Shown: positions 35,509 through 45,611, counted from the stretch's first letter. The stretch is DNA of 64,000 bases from an uncultured Paracoccaceae bacterium (GCA_947500775.1 CANMTD010000002.1:682001-746000), one strand, 5' to 3'. Made by a program: numbers and translations. The notes: generated by a model not told the origin, from the sequence alone.

Positions 35509-36717
35509 TCAGCCCGCCGGGCGGGCGTAAAGCAGCATCCCCCAATCCCCCAGCACCCGGTCAATCGGGCGCCAGCGGGCCTGAAACGCGATCGGGTCCA
35601 GCCTGGTGGCTGCGGCGATGTCCGACAGGCTTCGGCGCCCGTTGATCCCTGCGATCAGCGATGCGCTGGACTTGGGCAGGGCTTCGACCACGGTTTCCGC
35701 CCCTTGGGTCATCCGCACCTGCCCCTTGGCCGCCACCGCCTGGGCCAGCTTTGCCACCGGTACGCCTTTCAACTGCGGCACCAGCGACAGGTCGGTCGGG
35801 CGCGCCTGGGCCGTGGCCGCCCGGCCTTTCGGCACCGCATAGGCCACATGGGTCTTGATCGTCCCGCGCAGCTTTTCGGCCAGCCCCATCTGTTGACCCC
35901 GGTCCAGCCCATCCGGCAGCGCCATCCCCTTGGGCAACAGCCGCGCCAGATCGTAAAGCGCGGGCTGCGTGAAACTGACCAGCTCCAGCCCGGCGCTTGT
36001 CAGCGTCCCGGTCAGCTCGCCCACGTTGTAGGGACGGTCCTGCGTATGCAGCAGCAGGTCGTAAAACCCCGCATCGCTTTGGTTATGATCCACCAGATGC
36101 GGATTGCGTTTGAACGGGTGGCCCTCTGGCACGCTGGCGAAAACCGCCTTGGCGCCGGCCAGCCGATCCCCGGGCGGCACCCCGTCAAACAGCGCGCCAA
36201 ACGCCTGTTGCAGCGGATACACCCCGGACCGGCCGTAAGGCGCATAGACCATCAGCCCGATCCCGCCCCCGGGCGACAGCGCCGCGGACAGGGCATCAAA
36301 CCCCGCCTGCGGTTCGGGCAGATGATGCAGCACGCCGCAACAGTCGATGTAATCGAAGGGCCCGTGATCGGGGGCGTCCAGCAGGCTGCCGGTCAGGAAG
36401 GTGATCCCGGTCAGCCCGCGCACCCTGGCCCGGTCCTCGGCGATTTCGCGGGCGGCGGTCGACAGATCCAGATAGGTGATCTGATACGGGCGCCCCAGAT
36501 CGGTCATCACCTGCGCCAGCTGGATCAGCCCGTCGCCGGTGCCGCCCCCCGCCACCAGCGCGCGCAGGGGTTTTGACCAGTCGCGCCGCCCGGCAAACAG
36601 GAAATGATCCATTTCGAACGGATGCGAGGGCGAGCCGGTGATCAGGCGCTTTTTCTCATCCGCCGGATCGCGGGCGGGATAGGGGTAGGCCTCATACTGG
36701 GCGGCGACATCGCTCAT
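35509..36717 (-). CDS. SAM-dependent methyltransferase with C-terminal extension
   Basis: The 402-residue protein has a class I methyltransferase domain (about 50-190) with the SAM-binding motif ALVAGGGTGDGLIQLA, acidic ITYLDLS and DYIDCCGVLHHLPEP. The N-terminal YEAYPYPARDP motif is typical of a methyltransferase group acting on unknown substrates; the last ~130 residues form an extra domain. The preceding DUF3445 gene overlaps its start by four bases (ATGA), so the two are translationally coupled. Confidence 0.85.
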   Translation of the reverse strand: MSDVAAQYEAYPYPARDPADEKKRLITGSPSHPFEMDHFLFAGRRDWSKPLRALVAGGGTGDGLIQLAQVMTDLGRPYQITYLDLSTAAREIAEDRARVRGLTGITFLTGSLLDAPDHGPFDYIDCCGVLHHLPEPQAGFDALSAALSPGGGIGLMVYAPYGRSGVYPLQQAFGALFDGVPPGDRLAGAKAVFASVPEGHPFKRNPHLVDHNQSDAGFYDLLLHTQDRPYNVGELTGTLTSAGLELVSFTQPALYDLARLLPKGMALPDGLDRGQQMGLAEKLRGTIKTHVAYAVPKGRAATAQARPTDLSLVPQLKGVPVAKLAQAVAAKGQVRMTQGAETVVEALPKSSASLIAGINGRRSLSDIAAATRLDPIAFQARWRPIDRVLGDWGMLLYARPAG

Positions 36718-37457
36718 TGCGCATCCTTTTCAATATCGCGGCGGATCACGCTGGTATGAATGGAAAACACCACGGCGCCGCTTTCGGGCAGGCGGATCAG
36801 GCATTGCCGTTCCGACCGCAGATACCCGCCGGTTTGCGCGGGCCGTCGCGGCGCATCCTCAAGACAGGGCTGGAACAACGTGGGATCGTCATAAACCAAC
36901 GCATTGGCCCGGCCCAGAACCTGCCCCGGTCGGATCGCATCGAACAGCCGCTGCACCCGCCGGGCGACATCGCCGTCATAGGCGGGCACCGGCCGGTGAA
37001 TGGCGATCAGCGGGCGCCCGATCTTTTCGGCAAGGGTCCAGCTGGCCGGGAAACACAGGATCGCCCCGGTCAGCAGATGTACGTCGCCCTGTTGCTGCAA
37101 CAGGCAGAAATCCTGTTGCACCAGATGGCCCAGCGTCAGCAAAGGCGCGTCGCTGTCCAGCGGCACGCGCACCCCGTCGGGGCGGGTCACATCCGTCGCG
37201 CACACCTTGAAATCCGTGCGGTCCCTCAACTGGTCCAGAACATGGCGCAGCAATTCCTGCGCGGCGGGCATCGCCTGCGGGGTCAGCCGATGCACCCGGT
37301 CGGGATGCCGGGCGATCAGGCGCGTGCGTTCGGCCATCTGGGCGGCATAGGCGTCATCGACCAGCAGCCACTCGGCGGGCGGCACCGGCATGATCCCGGG
37401 CATACGCTCTGTCGGCAAGGGGGCCTCTGGCAGGCGGTTTTGTAAAATCACTGTCAT
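36714..37457 (-). CDS. DUF3445 protein, heme-dependent oxidative N-demethylase-like
   Basis: The 247-residue protein fits DUF3445, the family of the heme-dependent oxidative N-demethylase catalytic subunit (PAS-like heme fold): LTLGHLVQQDFCLLQ, LLTGAILCFPASWTL.AEKIGRPL.IHRPVPAYD and YLRSERQCLIRLPESGAVVFSIHT. In characterised members it removes methyl groups from amines such as dimethylamine, working with reductase subunits; none are seen here. ATG 37457 gives a typical N-terminus. It overlaps the methyltransferase gene by four bases. Confidence 0.82.
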   Translation of the reverse strand: MTVILQNRLPEAPLPTERMPGIMPVPPAEWLLVDDAYAAQMAERTRLIARHPDRVHRLTPQAMPAAQELLRHVLDQLRDRTDFKVCATDVTRPDGVRVPLDSDAPLLTLGHLVQQDFCLLQQQGDVHLLTGAILCFPASWTLAEKIGRPLIAIHRPVPAYDGDVARRVQRLFDAIRPGQVLGRANALVYDDPTLFQPCLEDAPRRPAQTGGYLRSERQCLIRLPESGAVVFSIHTSVIRRDIEKDAQ

Positions 37458-37593
37458 GGCCCCGTTATAGCCAGCCCTGCCCCGGCGCACAGGCCAAAAC
37501 CGACATCCGACGGGTCCGGATTCGCCTGAGCGATTGGCGTCGCAGCGCTTGGGTGTTAGATCGGGATATCCTTTGACCGACAGGCCCTTGCCA

Positions 37594-38142
37594 ATGCCCC
37601 TGCCCCGATCCGCCCCCCAACTTGAAACCGCGCGCCTGATCCTGCGCGCCCATCGCGCGGAGGACTTTGCCGATTGCGCGGCGATGTGGGCCGATCCGGC
37701 GGTGGTGCGCTATATCTCGGGCACGCCATCGACGCCCGAGGAAAGCTGGGCACGGCTGTTGCGCTATGGCGGGCACTGGGCGCTGATGGGGTTCGGATAT
37801 TGGGTGGTGCAGTCCAAGGCCGACGGGCACTATCTGGGCGAGGTCGGGCTGGTCGATTACAAACGCGATCTGGACCCGCCGCTGGGCCCCGCGCCCGAGG
37901 CCGGGTGGGTGTTGACCAGTGCGGCCCACGGTCAGGGCTATGCGACCGAGGCGGTGCGGCGGATACTGGACTGGGCCGATGAAACCCTGCCCGCAGAAAC
38001 CACCGTTTGTATTTTTGACCCCGACCATCACGCCTCGGTCAATGTGGCGCGCAAGCTGGGGTATGCTGAAACGGGCACGGCCACCTATCACGGGAACCCG
38101 GCGCTGGTGATGTCGCGCCCGCGTGGCGGGGTTCAAAGCTGA
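37594..38142 (+). CDS. GNAT family N-acetyltransferase
   Basis: The 182-residue protein is of the RimJ/RimL-like group (LETARLILRAHRAEDF start, acetyl-CoA loop AHGQGYATEAVRRIL, SVNVARKLGY). Substrate unknown. ATG 37594 matches the family start; the open frame extends further upstream without similarity. It is divergent from the DUF3445 gene and convergent with nrdJ. Confidence 0.85.
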   Translation: MPLPRSAPQLETARLILRAHRAEDFADCAAMWADPAVVRYISGTPSTPEESWARLLRYGGHWALMGFGYWVVQSKADGHYLGEVGLVDYKRDLDPPLGPAPEAGWVLTSAAHGQGYATEAVRRILDWADETLPAETTVCIFDPDHHASVNVARKLGYAETGTATYHGNPALVMSRPRGGVQS

Positions 38143-38146
38143 CCCC

Positions 38147-38178
38147 GAAAAAGAAAAAGGGGCACCCGAAGGCACCCC
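38147..38178 (-). terminator. Intrinsic terminator of nrdJ
   Basis: On the minus strand GGGGTGCC, a TTCG tetraloop and GGTGCCCC (38178-38159) form an 8-bp stem with two G-U pairs, followed by TTTTTCTTTTTC. It works only on the minus strand, since the plus-strand stem has A-C mismatches. It lies about 95 bases past the nrdJ stop. Confidence 0.88.
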
Positions 38179-38273
38179 AGTTTCGCTGATAAGGCTCATC
38201 ATTTATACCGCTCGGTTTGTTTGCCTGCGGCCCTATCCGCGTCAGGGGCGAGCGCACCCGCCCCGTTGCTTCG

Positions 38274-41200
38274 TCAGCTACACCCCGATGTCCCACCGCA
38301 GGTGTTGCACTTCATGCAGGTGCCGTTGCGCACCAATGTGTAGTTGCCGCAATCGCCGCAGGGATCGCCTTCGTAGCCCTGCATCTTGGCCTTGGCGCGG
38401 GCGTCCATCGTGACGGTGCCCGAGGCCATGGCCGTGGTCACCTGCACGGTTTCAGTCACCGTTTCGGGCACCAGCGTCTGCAACGTCGCCTCGGCATCCG
38501 CCGCGCCATACAGCGCCGTTCCCCCGGCGCCGCCCTGCAGCACCACCAGTTCCTGCGGCACGCGCTTGCGCAGATAGCCGGTCGAGGACACCTGTTTCAG
38601 CCAATCCAGCGACTGGCTGGCCGCGGTTTCGGACAGGTCCGATACGTTGGGCTTGCCCTCTTCGTCGCCACGCCCCAGATCGTCGAAGGCCGCGCCTTCG
38701 GGTTTGACATGGGCCAGATCGGTCCGGTCCAGATAGCTGACCGCCAGTTCGCGGAAGATATAATCCAGGATCGAGGTGGCGTTCTTGATGCTGTCGTTGC
38801 CCTGCACCATGCCCGCCGGTTCGAACCGGGTGAAGGTAAAGGCCTCGACGAACTCTTCCAGCGGCACGCCGTATTGCAGGCCCACGGAAACCGCGATGGC
38901 GAAGTTGTTCATCATCGCCCGGAACCCGGCGCCCTCTTTATGCATGTCGATAAAGATTTCGCCCAAAGCGCCGTCTTTGTATTCGCCGGTGCGCAGGTAC
39001 ACTTTGTGCCCGCCGACGATCGCCTTCTGGGTGTACCCCTTGCGGCGCTCGGGCAGCTTTTCGCGGTGCGATTTGATGATTTCCTTGACCACCACCTTTT
39101 CGATGATCTTTTCGGCCAGAACCGTCGCCTTTTCCTGCGCCGAACCGGATGCCAGCACCTCTTCGGCCTCGTCATCGTCTTCGACCAGGGCGGATGCCAA
39201 AGGCTGGCTCAGCTTCGATCCGTCACGATACAGTGCGTTGGCCTTCACCCCCAGCGACCAGCTGAGTTCATAGGCCTTCTGGCAATCCTCGATCGTGGCA
39301 TCGTTGGGCATGTTGATCGTCTTGCTGATCGCGCCCGAGATGAAGGATTGCGCCGCCGCCATCATGTGAATGTGGCTGTCCACGCTGAGGAACCGCTTGC
39401 CCTTTTTACCGCAGGGGTTGGCACAGTCGAAGATGCTGTAATGTTCGGGCTTCAGGAAGGGCGCGCCTTCCAGTGTCATGGTGCCGCAAACGTGGTCGTT
39501 GGCCGCGTCGATATCGGCGCGGGTGAAGCCCAGATGCCGCAGCAGATCGAAGGTCGGATCGTTCAGCTTTTCGGCGGGAATACCCAGCGCGCCGGTGCAG
39601 AACTCTTCGCCCAGCGTCCACTGGTTGAACACGAAGCGGATGTCGAACGCGGACGGCAGCGCCGCCTCGATCTTGTCCAGCTCGTTCTGGCCAAAGCCGT
39701 GACCGACCAGCGAGGTGGTGTTGATGCCGGGGCAATTGCCAAGGCTGCCGTGACCGACCGCATAGGCGATAACCTCTTCGATCTGGGCCGAGCCATAGCC
39801 CAGCGTTTCCAGCGCGGCGGGCACCGACCGGTTGATGATCTTGAAATAGCCGCCACCGGCCAGTTTCTTGAACTTCACCAGCGCGAAGTCAGGCTCGATC
39901 CCGGTGGTGTCGCAATCCATCACCAGACCGATGGTGCCGGTGGGCGCGATCACGGTGGATTGCGCGTTGCGGTAACCGTGCTTTTCGCCCAAGGCCAGCG
40001 CCTCGTCCCAGGCGCCCATGGCGATTTCGATCAGACGTTTGTCGGGGCAGTTGCCGTGATCCAGCGCCACCGGTTTCACCGCCAGATCCTCATACCCGTC
40101 GGTGTTGCCATAGGCCGCGTTGCGGTGGTTGCGCATCACCCGCAGCATGTGCTTGGCGTTGCGGTCATAGCTGGGGAACGGCCCCAGCTCACCCGCCACC
40201 TCGGCCGAGGTCGCATAGGACACACCGGTCATGATCGCGGTCAGCGCCCCGGCCATCGCCCGGCCCGCGTCGCTGTCGTATCCCAGACCCATGTTCATCA
40301 GCAGACCGCCGATGTTGGCATAGCCCAGACCCAGGGTGCGGAAATCATAGGACAATTGCGCGATTTCCTTGGACGGGAATTGCGCCATCATCACGCTGAT
40401 TTCCAGCGTCAGCGTCCACAGGCGGGTGGCGTGCATGTAATCTTCGACCTGGAACTGCCCGTCCTTATAGAAGGTCAGCAGGTTCATCGAGGCCAGGTTA
40501 CAGGCGGTATCGTCCAGGAACATGTATTCCGAACAGGGGTTCGAGCCGCGAATTTCGCCGTCTTCGGGGCATGTGTGCCAGGAATTGACGGTATCGTGGT
40601 ACTGGATGCCCGGATCGGCGCAGGACCATGCGGCGTGGCCGATCTGTTCCCACAAATCACGCGCCTTGACGGTCTTGGCGACCTTGCCGTCGGTGCGGCG
40701 GATCAGCTCCCAGTCGCCGTCCGTCTCGACCGCGCGCAGGAAGGCATCGGTGACGCGGACCGAGTTGTTGGAGTTCTGGCCCGAGACCGAGGAATACGCC
40801 TCGGAATCCCAGTCGGTGTCATAGGTCGGGAATTCGATCGAGGCATAGCCCTGTTTCGCGTAATCCAGAACCCGTTTGATATAGGCCTCGGGCAGCGCGA
40901 TTTTCTTGGCGGCCTTGATCGCGGCCTTCAGGCCGTCGTTGACCTTGGGGTCATAGGCATCTTCGGCGCGCCCGTCCCATGTGCCGATCGCGGCAAAGAT
41001 CCCGTTCAGGTGGGATTCGTGCATTTTCGAACCGGCGACCAAGCTGGCCACTTTCTGTTCTTCCTTGACCTTCCAGTTGATGAATTCCTCGATATCGGGG
41101 TGGTCGGCGTCGCAGATCACCATCTTGGCGGCGCGGCGTGTGGTGCCGCCCGATTTGATGGCGCCCGCCGCGCGGTCACCGATTTTCAGGAACCCCATCA

Positions 41201-41960
41201 ACCCGCTGGATTTGCCGCCGCCCGACAGCGCCTCGTTCGCGGCGCGCAGCGAGCTGAAGTTGGTGCCGGTGCCCGATCCGTATTTGAACAGGCGCGCCTC
41301 GCGAACCCACAGGTCCATGATACCGCCATCGCCCACCAGATCGTCGCCCACCGACTGAATGAAACAGGCGTGCGGCTGCGGGTGTTCATAGGCCGAAGAG
41401 GATTTGGTCAGCTTGCCGGTTTTGTAATCGACGTAATAATGGCCCTGGCTGGGGCCATCGATGCCGTAGGCCCAATGCAGGCCGGTGTTGAACCATTGCG
41501 GGCTGTTGGGCGCCGCGCGCTGGGTCGCCAGCATATAGCGCATTTCGTCGAAATAGGCGCGGGCATCGGATTCGTCGGTGAAATAGCGCCCTTTCCAACC
41601 CCAATAGCACCAGGCGCCCGCCAGACGGTCGAACACCTGCTTGGACGAGGTTTCGCCGCCAAAGCGTTCATCCTCGGGCAGTTCGGCCAAGGCGGCCTCA
41701 TCGGGGACCGAGCGCCACAGGAAGGACGGCACGCCCTTTTCCTTGACCGGCTTCAGCCGCGCGGGCACGCCGGCCTTGCGGAAGTATTTCTGTGCAATCA
41801 CATCCGAGGCGACCTGGCTCCAGCTGGAGGGAACTTCAAGCGCGTCAAGGCCGAACACAACTGTGCCGTCCGGATTGCGAATCTCTGATGTGGTGGTGAT
41901 AAAATCCAATGCGCCATAGGCACCGGTTTCGTCGGTCGTGAATTTGCGTTCAATCTTCAT
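38274..41960 (-). CDS. nrdJ: Adenosylcobalamin-dependent (class II) ribonucleotide reductase
   Basis: NrdJ makes deoxyribonucleotides using coenzyme B12 and needs no oxygen. The 1228-residue chain has the RNR barrel with [21 protein letters not shown], the ATP-cone-like and vitamin-B12 RNR domains, [20 protein letters not shown], and a C-terminal cysteine-rich tail ([23 protein letters not shown]), which holds zinc-ribbon and redox cysteines. A pair of NrdR-like boxes lies 190-240 bases upstream. Full length for the long alphaproteobacterial NrdJ form. Confidence 0.97.
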   Translation of the reverse strand: MKIERKFTTDETGAYGALDFITTTSEIRNPDGTVVFGLDALEVPSSWSQVASDVIAQKYFRKAGVPARLKPVKEKGVPSFLWRSVPDEAALAELPEDERFGGETSSKQVFDRLAGAWCYWGWKGRYFTDESDARAYFDEMRYMLATQRAAPNSPQWFNTGLHWAYGIDGPSQGHYYVDYKTGKLTKSSSAYEHPQPHACFIQSVGDDLVGDGGIMDLWVREARLFKYGSGTGTNFSSLRAANEALSGGGKSSGLMGFLKIGDRAAGAIKSGGTTRRAAKMVICDADHPDIEEFINWKVKEEQKVASLVAGSKMHESHLNGIFAAIGTWDGRAEDAYDPKVNDGLKAAIKAAKKIALPEAYIKRVLDYAKQGYASIEFPTYDTDWDSEAYSSVSGQNSNNSVRVTDAFLRAVETDGDWELIRRTDGKVAKTVKARDLWEQIGHAAWSCADPGIQYHDTVNSWHTCPEDGEIRGSNPCSEYMFLDDTACNLASMNLLTFYKDGQFQVEDYMHATRLWTLTLEISVMMAQFPSKEIAQLSYDFRTLGLGYANIGGLLMNMGLGYDSDAGRAMAGALTAIMTGVSYATSAEVAGELGPFPSYDRNAKHMLRVMRNHRNAAYGNTDGYEDLAVKPVALDHGNCPDKRLIEIAMGAWDEALALGEKHGYRNAQSTVIAPTGTIGLVMDCDTTGIEPDFALVKFKKLAGGGYFKIINRSVPAALETLGYGSAQIEEVIAYAVGHGSLGNCPGINTTSLVGHGFGQNELDKIEAALPSAFDIRFVFNQWTLGEEFCTGALGIPAEKLNDPTFDLLRHLGFTRADIDAANDHVCGTMTLEGAPFLKPEHYSIFDCANPCGKKGKRFLSVDSHIHMMAAAQSFISGAISKTINMPNDATIEDCQKAYELSWSLGVKANALYRDGSKLSQPLASALVEDDDEAEEVLASGSAQEKATVLAEKIIEKVVVKEIIKSHREKLPERRKGYTQKAIVGGHKVYLRTGEYKDGALGEIFIDMHKEGAGFRAMMNNFAIAVSVGLQYGVPLEEFVEAFTFTRFEPAGMVQGNDSIKNATSILDYIFRELAVSYLDRTDLAHVKPEGAAFDDLGRGDEEGKPNVSDLSETAASQSLDWLKQVSSTGYLRKRVPQELVVLQGGAGGTALYGAADAEATLQTLVPETVTETVQVTTAMASGTVTMDARAKAKMQGYEGDPCGDCGNYTLVRNGTCMKCNTCGGTSGCS

Positions 41961-42413
41961 TATCTTCTGCCCCGTCGCGTGACTTTTTGCATCCCGCGGG
42001 CTTTGGCGGACGTTGCGCCTTGCCCCGTTTTTCGTGCCAGTCAGATCGCCGCCAAAAAAAGTATCCCGGTGGGGTCAAATCGCGACCCCATCTGCCCCGA
42101 ATGTCCCTTCGCGGCCAGAATTCTTATTATCGATCGTCCCTGCGTTGGGAGGCACTACATCTAGTGGCTCACCGACCAGCCAGCACAAATTGGCGTAGAT
42201 CGGCCTATCGGGTCAACGGAAAAATTTACCAAATGTGAAGCTTTTTTCCTTGACCCAGCGGATGCCATCTGCGGTTCGCCTTGTCATATGATTCACATAA
42301 ACGAAGCGTTGCAAATCCCACACAGTGTGGTTTTGAGTTTTTAAAACACAATATACAGGGGGGGTCCGCGGGCGGATGTCGTGACCGCCCAAAGTGTCAC
42401 AGGTGTCTCGCGC
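41961..42413 (-). other. Long nrdJ leader/intergenic region
   Basis: 453 bases separate nrdJ from the upstream sulfotransferase-like gene. It holds NrdR-like boxes (42152-42198), a possible -10 GATAAT (42131-42126, minus strand) and, near the far end, AT-rich DNA with ACACAATATACAGG (about 42347-42360) that resembles a further NrdR-type half. I see no cobalamin-riboswitch consensus box and no convincing gene. Confidence 0.5.
42152..42198. promoter_or_regulatory. Paired NrdR-like boxes upstream of nrdJ
   Basis: GCACTACATCTAGTGG (42152-42167) contains the palindrome CACTACATCTAGTG close to the NrdR consensus; a weaker box GCACAAATTGGCGTAG (42183-42198) lies exactly 31 bases further, the helical spacing typical of NrdR box pairs in RNR promoters. 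Confidence 0.65.
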
Positions 42414-43532
42414 CTAGCGCGACCGCCGCCCGGAGAACCGCGAAAGCAGCCCGAACAAGGCAGTCAGGACAGCGCCACGTTCCGGGGCAACCTTGGCGTC
42501 CACCATATATGGCGATACCCCTTGCGTTTCGCGCGCGTGCAACTGTGCAGCATTGCGTTCGGCCCAATCCTCGAACGCGCGATTGGCCCGCTCCTGATCC
42601 TCGTCCGACCATTGGACCGGCTGGGCGGTCCCGGCATTCAGGGTCCAGAAATCCCGATATGCAAAGCCGTCCAACGACTGTTTCACAAACGCCAGCCGTG
42701 CGGCGTCATCCTGCCAGAACATTTCCTTATGCGCGCTTTGGAAAAGCTGCTGCCCGTCGTCGGACAGCGCAAAGGTCCAGCGCCGTTCACGGTCGCGCAC
42801 GTCAAGCGCCGTGGCCTGTTTGCTGCGCACAAGCCAAAGCGTTGCGCGTTCGGGGATGCCGCTTCGCATGGCGTCCGGCGCGTCGACAGCTTCGGGCCGC
42901 GGCAATCCGTGATGTTCATAGAACGCATCGACCAGCCCGATTTTGCACGCCTCTTCAAAGGAATGGACGGCGACCTTTTCAAATCGCTTTTGAAGCTCGG
43001 CCAGACGATCCTGATATCGAAACAGGGATGTCCGCGGGCTTGACGTCAGATAGGTGTCGAACTTTTCCGTCAGGTTTGTCGATGTTATGTTCTCTTTGTA
43101 AAGCGAGGTCGCATAGTGATCGGGGCGCCGAAAATAGATAGAGACCTCTGTCTGGAACGGCGCGAAATATTCGGCCACCCGGTCCAGATAAGCCGCGCGC
43201 AAATCGGAAAAGCAGGCGTGAGCGTTTTGATCGCCGCCCGAGGATTGGTCGAAATGTCGATAGAAGGGTTCGGCGCTGATCAGGATCGTGTCCGCTGGCG
43301 TATCAAGCAGCCGCCCGCGATAGGTTTCAAGCGCCTCGCGATCGGCGGCGTCATACCGTGACAACGCATGGGCCACCCCGTGCTGTGCGTATCGCACCCC
43401 CCCCAGAAGGTCATTGCAGGGCGCATACAGGACACCCGCCTGCGCCAGCCGGGCGCGATCGGCATAAAGAAAGTGCTGTATCGCGGTGGTTCCGGTCTTA
43501 TGCGTGCCAACATGTAGGATCAGCCGTTTCAT
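42414..43532 (-). CDS. Sulfotransferase-like P-loop protein
   Basis: The 372-residue protein starts MKRLILHVGTHKTGTTAIQ, the 5'-phosphosulfate-binding loop of sulfotransferases and similar surface-glycan enzymes (GTHKTGTT), with IYFRRPDHYATSLYKENI as a possible 3'-phosphate-binding region. Substrate unknown. ATG 43532 has GGGGG just upstream. It lies directly downstream (same strand) of a tRNA-Pro gene. Confidence 0.72.
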   Translation of the reverse strand: MKRLILHVGTHKTGTTAIQHFLYADRARLAQAGVLYAPCNDLLGGVRYAQHGVAHALSRYDAADREALETYRGRLLDTPADTILISAEPFYRHFDQSSGGDQNAHACFSDLRAAYLDRVAEYFAPFQTEVSIYFRRPDHYATSLYKENITSTNLTEKFDTYLTSSPRTSLFRYQDRLAELQKRFEKVAVHSFEEACKIGLVDAFYEHHGLPRPEAVDAPDAMRSGIPERATLWLVRSKQATALDVRDRERRWTFALSDDGQQLFQSAHKEMFWQDDAARLAFVKQSLDGFAYRDFWTLNAGTAQPVQWSDEDQERANRAFEDWAERNAAQLHARETQGVSPYMVDAKVAPERGAVLTALFGLLSRFSGRRSR

Positions 43533-43595
43533 GGGAACCCCCTTGTAGGCACCACAAACCCGGAGTCTGCCAAAGCGACCGGCGCCGTTGAAATC

Positions 43596-43672
43596 TGGTC
43601 GGGACGGCAAGATTCGAACTTGCGACCTACGGTACCCAAAACCGTCGCGCTACCAGGCTGCGCTACGCCCCG
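43596..43672 (-). tRNA. tRNA-Pro (anticodon UGG)
   Basis: On the minus strand CGGGGCG (43672-43666) pairs with CGTCCCG (one G-U), D-arm GCGCAGCCTGGTAGCGC, anticodon stem ACGGT/ACCGT with loop TTTGGGT (anticodon TGG), T-arm GTTCGAATC and encoded CCA (43598-43596). Confidence 0.97.
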
Positions 43673-43752
43673 AACCTAGGCCGCCTACGTAACCGCCGCC
43701 GCCGGGATTGAAAAGCCCAAATTTTCGATATGTCGATATTGGCTGACGCGGC

Positions 43753-44235
43753 TTAGCAGGGCCACAGGGCCGCGTCGCCAAATGCGGGATGTCTGACCTG
43801 ACTGCCGACCGCAATTCCGATGCGCGCGGCCAGCCCGCCGTTGATTTCCAGCACCGCGCTGACCCCCGTGCCGCCATCGATCTGGGTTTCATCCAGCGGG
43901 ATGGCGTTTTCATGAATTCGCAAGACCCGCCCCTGTGGATCGATGAACAGCATGTCCAGCGGGATCAGCGTATTGCGCATCCAGAACACCGCATGATGGG
44001 GCTGATCGTAAAGAAACAGCATCCCCGCGCTGGTCGGCATGGCTTCGCGGTGCATCAACCCGCGGCTGCGTTCGTCAAAGTCGTCGGCAAGTTCCACGTT
44101 GAACCGGGCCTGCCCCCAGGCACCGCGCAAGACGACGACATCGTCGCTGCACTGCGCCAGAGCGGGGGCCGCCGACGCGATCAGCCCGGCAAGCAGCCAG
44201 CCTAACCCTCGTCTTCGAATGTGGCACTTTCCCAC
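43753..44235 (-). CDS. Exported DUF192 protein
   Basis: The 160-residue protein has a signal peptide (RRRGLGWLLAGLIASAAPALA, cleavage near residue 27) and the DUF192 core: FNVELADDFDERSRGLMHRE, MLFLYDQPHHAVFWMRNTLIPLDMLFID and INGGLAARIGIAVG. DUF192 is a small beta-barrel fold of unknown function. GTG 44235 is the best start: GGTGAG precedes it and no ATG exists nearby. It overlaps the upstream cold-shock gene by 34 bases in another frame. Confidence 0.82.
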   Translation of the reverse strand: MGKCHIRRRGLGWLLAGLIASAAPALAQCSDDVVVLRGAWGQARFNVELADDFDERSRGLMHREAMPTSAGMLFLYDQPHHAVFWMRNTLIPLDMLFIDPQGRVLRIHENAIPLDETQIDGGTGVSAVLEINGGLAARIGIAVGSQVRHPAFGDAALWPC

Positions 44236-44744
44236 GAGCTCACCATCGTTGCCATGCGTCCGCGTTTGCCATCCACAACCCGCAGACAGACCGCCTCGCC
44301 CGGTTGCAGATCGGCCAGTCCGGACCGGCGCAATACCTCGACATGGACAAACACATCGTCCGAACTGCCAAAGACATTTGCAAACCCGAACCCCTTGGCC
44401 TTGTCGAACCATTTGACCCGCGCGGGTTCCAGAGGCGCCGAATCCAGTTCCGCTTCGTCCGCGGGTGCAAGTTCGTCCAGCACCAGGCCGGCCGATCCCT
44501 CGGGCGGTTCGATCCGCAACACGCGCGTGGCTTGAATCCCCCGGTCGGTTTCTTGAACCAAAACTTCGATGCCCGCGGAATCCGCAACCGAGCTTTGCCC
44601 GAAGTTGCGCAACACATTGGCATGCAGAAGAATATCGGGGCCACCGCCATCGGCGACGACAAACCCAAATCCCTTGGTCGGATCGAACCATTTTACCCGG
44701 CCTGAAATGGCCTGAAATTCGGATTCGTCCTGTTCACTCATCAT
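44202..44744 (-). CDS. Double cold-shock-domain protein
   Basis: The 180-residue protein carries two cold-shock domains, each with RNP-like motifs: GRVKWFDPTKGFGFVVADGG (about 13-32) and ARVKWFDKAKGFGFANVFG (about 115-133), separated by an acidic linker. Such two-domain CSPs occur in alphaproteobacteria and bind single-stranded RNA or DNA. ATG 44744 or 44741 is the start. DUF192 follows with overlap. Confidence 0.93.
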   Translation of the reverse strand: MMSEQDESEFQAISGRVKWFDPTKGFGFVVADGGGPDILLHANVLRNFGQSSVADSAGIEVLVQETDRGIQATRVLRIEPPEGSAGLVLDELAPADEAELDSAPLEPARVKWFDKAKGFGFANVFGSSDDVFVHVEVLRRSGLADLQPGEAVCLRVVDGKRGRMATMVSSWESATFEDEG

Positions 44745-44864
44745 TTGTTCACACACAGCATTTATCGCGTCATCCCCATCATTCTTTTGTGACAGACCCC
44801 ACGTCGGTTGCAAGGCAAAATTTATCATTCAGCTCAACGCCTTGCATTTCACGATGCGTGAATG

Positions 44865-45470
44865 TCAGGGGTTTAGCCGCGCGATCCCCCATTCGCCACC
44901 AATATTTTTCCGGGTCCAACGGAACCGGTCGTGCAGCCGATATGCCCCATCGGCCCAGAACTCCACTTCGACCGGGCGCACCCGGCAGCCCCCCCAAAAA
45001 GGCGGGCGTGCCGGGGATATCCCGTGTTTGACTGTCACCCGTGCCACCTCAGTGACCAAGGCAGCGCGCGACTCCAATGGATGTGATTGCCGCGATGCCC
45101 AGGCGCCCAGCCTGCTTTTCAGAGAGCGCGACGCATAATAGGCATCTGCCTGAGCACCGTCTTCCCGTTCCGTTACCCCCCGGACACGTATCTGCCGCCG
45201 AAGTGATTTCCAGTGTAACACAAATGCGGCTGTCCCGGAGCCTTCTATTTCCTGCGCCTTCTGGCTTTCGTAGTTTGTGTAAAAGACAAAGGCATCATCC
45301 TCGATCTCTTTCAGTAAAACCATACGTACATTGGGCATGCCCGACGCGTCGACCGTCGACAACGCCATCGCGTTCGGGTCGTTTGGTTCTGTCTTTTCAG
45401 CCTCGGCCAACCAGGACCGGGCGATGACAAAAGGATCATCCCCAGCGAATATCCCGCTACGATCAGTCAT
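44865..45470 (-). CDS. pdxH: Pyridoxamine 5'-phosphate oxidase
   Basis: PdxH oxidises pyridoxine- and pyridoxamine-5'-phosphate to PLP using FMN. The 201-residue chain has [33 protein letters not shown] and the C-terminal WGIARLNP (family: RL.P). ATG 45470 has GGAG seven bases upstream and gives the normal length. It is divergent from fabI across an operator-like palindrome. Confidence 0.96.
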   Translation of the reverse strand: MTDRSGIFAGDDPFVIARSWLAEAEKTEPNDPNAMALSTVDASGMPNVRMVLLKEIEDDAFVFYTNYESQKAQEIEGSGTAAFVLHWKSLRRQIRVRGVTEREDGAQADAYYASRSLKSRLGAWASRQSHPLESRAALVTEVARVTVKHGISPARPPFWGGCRVRPVEVEFWADGAYRLHDRFRWTRKNIGGEWGIARLNP

Positions 45471-45506
45471 AACATTCTCCATTCGCGCAGGCGCTGGTAC
45501 AATCTC

Positions 45507-45522
45507 TTGACCAATTGGTCAA
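45507..45522. promoter_or_regulatory. Perfect 16-bp palindrome between pdxH and fabI
   Basis: TTGACCAATTGGTCAA is a perfect palindrome in the divergent intergenic region. TACAAT at 45498-45503 is a plausible -10 for fabI, putting the palindrome over its start; on the minus strand the first half TTGACC could be the -35 of pdxH. A TetR-like operator would fit. Confidence 0.6.
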
Positions 45523-45611
45523 TAATCGAACGTGAGAGCAGCACTCTTGATGCAGCCCCCCATTTGCCCTACACCTCTGACACTTCTGAAAAGGTGGTCA
45601 AGGGGCGCCGA

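Noticed and set aside
38217-41888. A 1223-codon open frame on the plus strand opposite nrdJ
   Set aside because: Shadow of nrdJ; the composition is biased to Gly, Val, Arg and His with no family signature.
41961-42413. Cobalamin riboswitch ahead of the B12-dependent nrdJ
   Set aside because: No consensus B12-box or matching fold was found in the leader.
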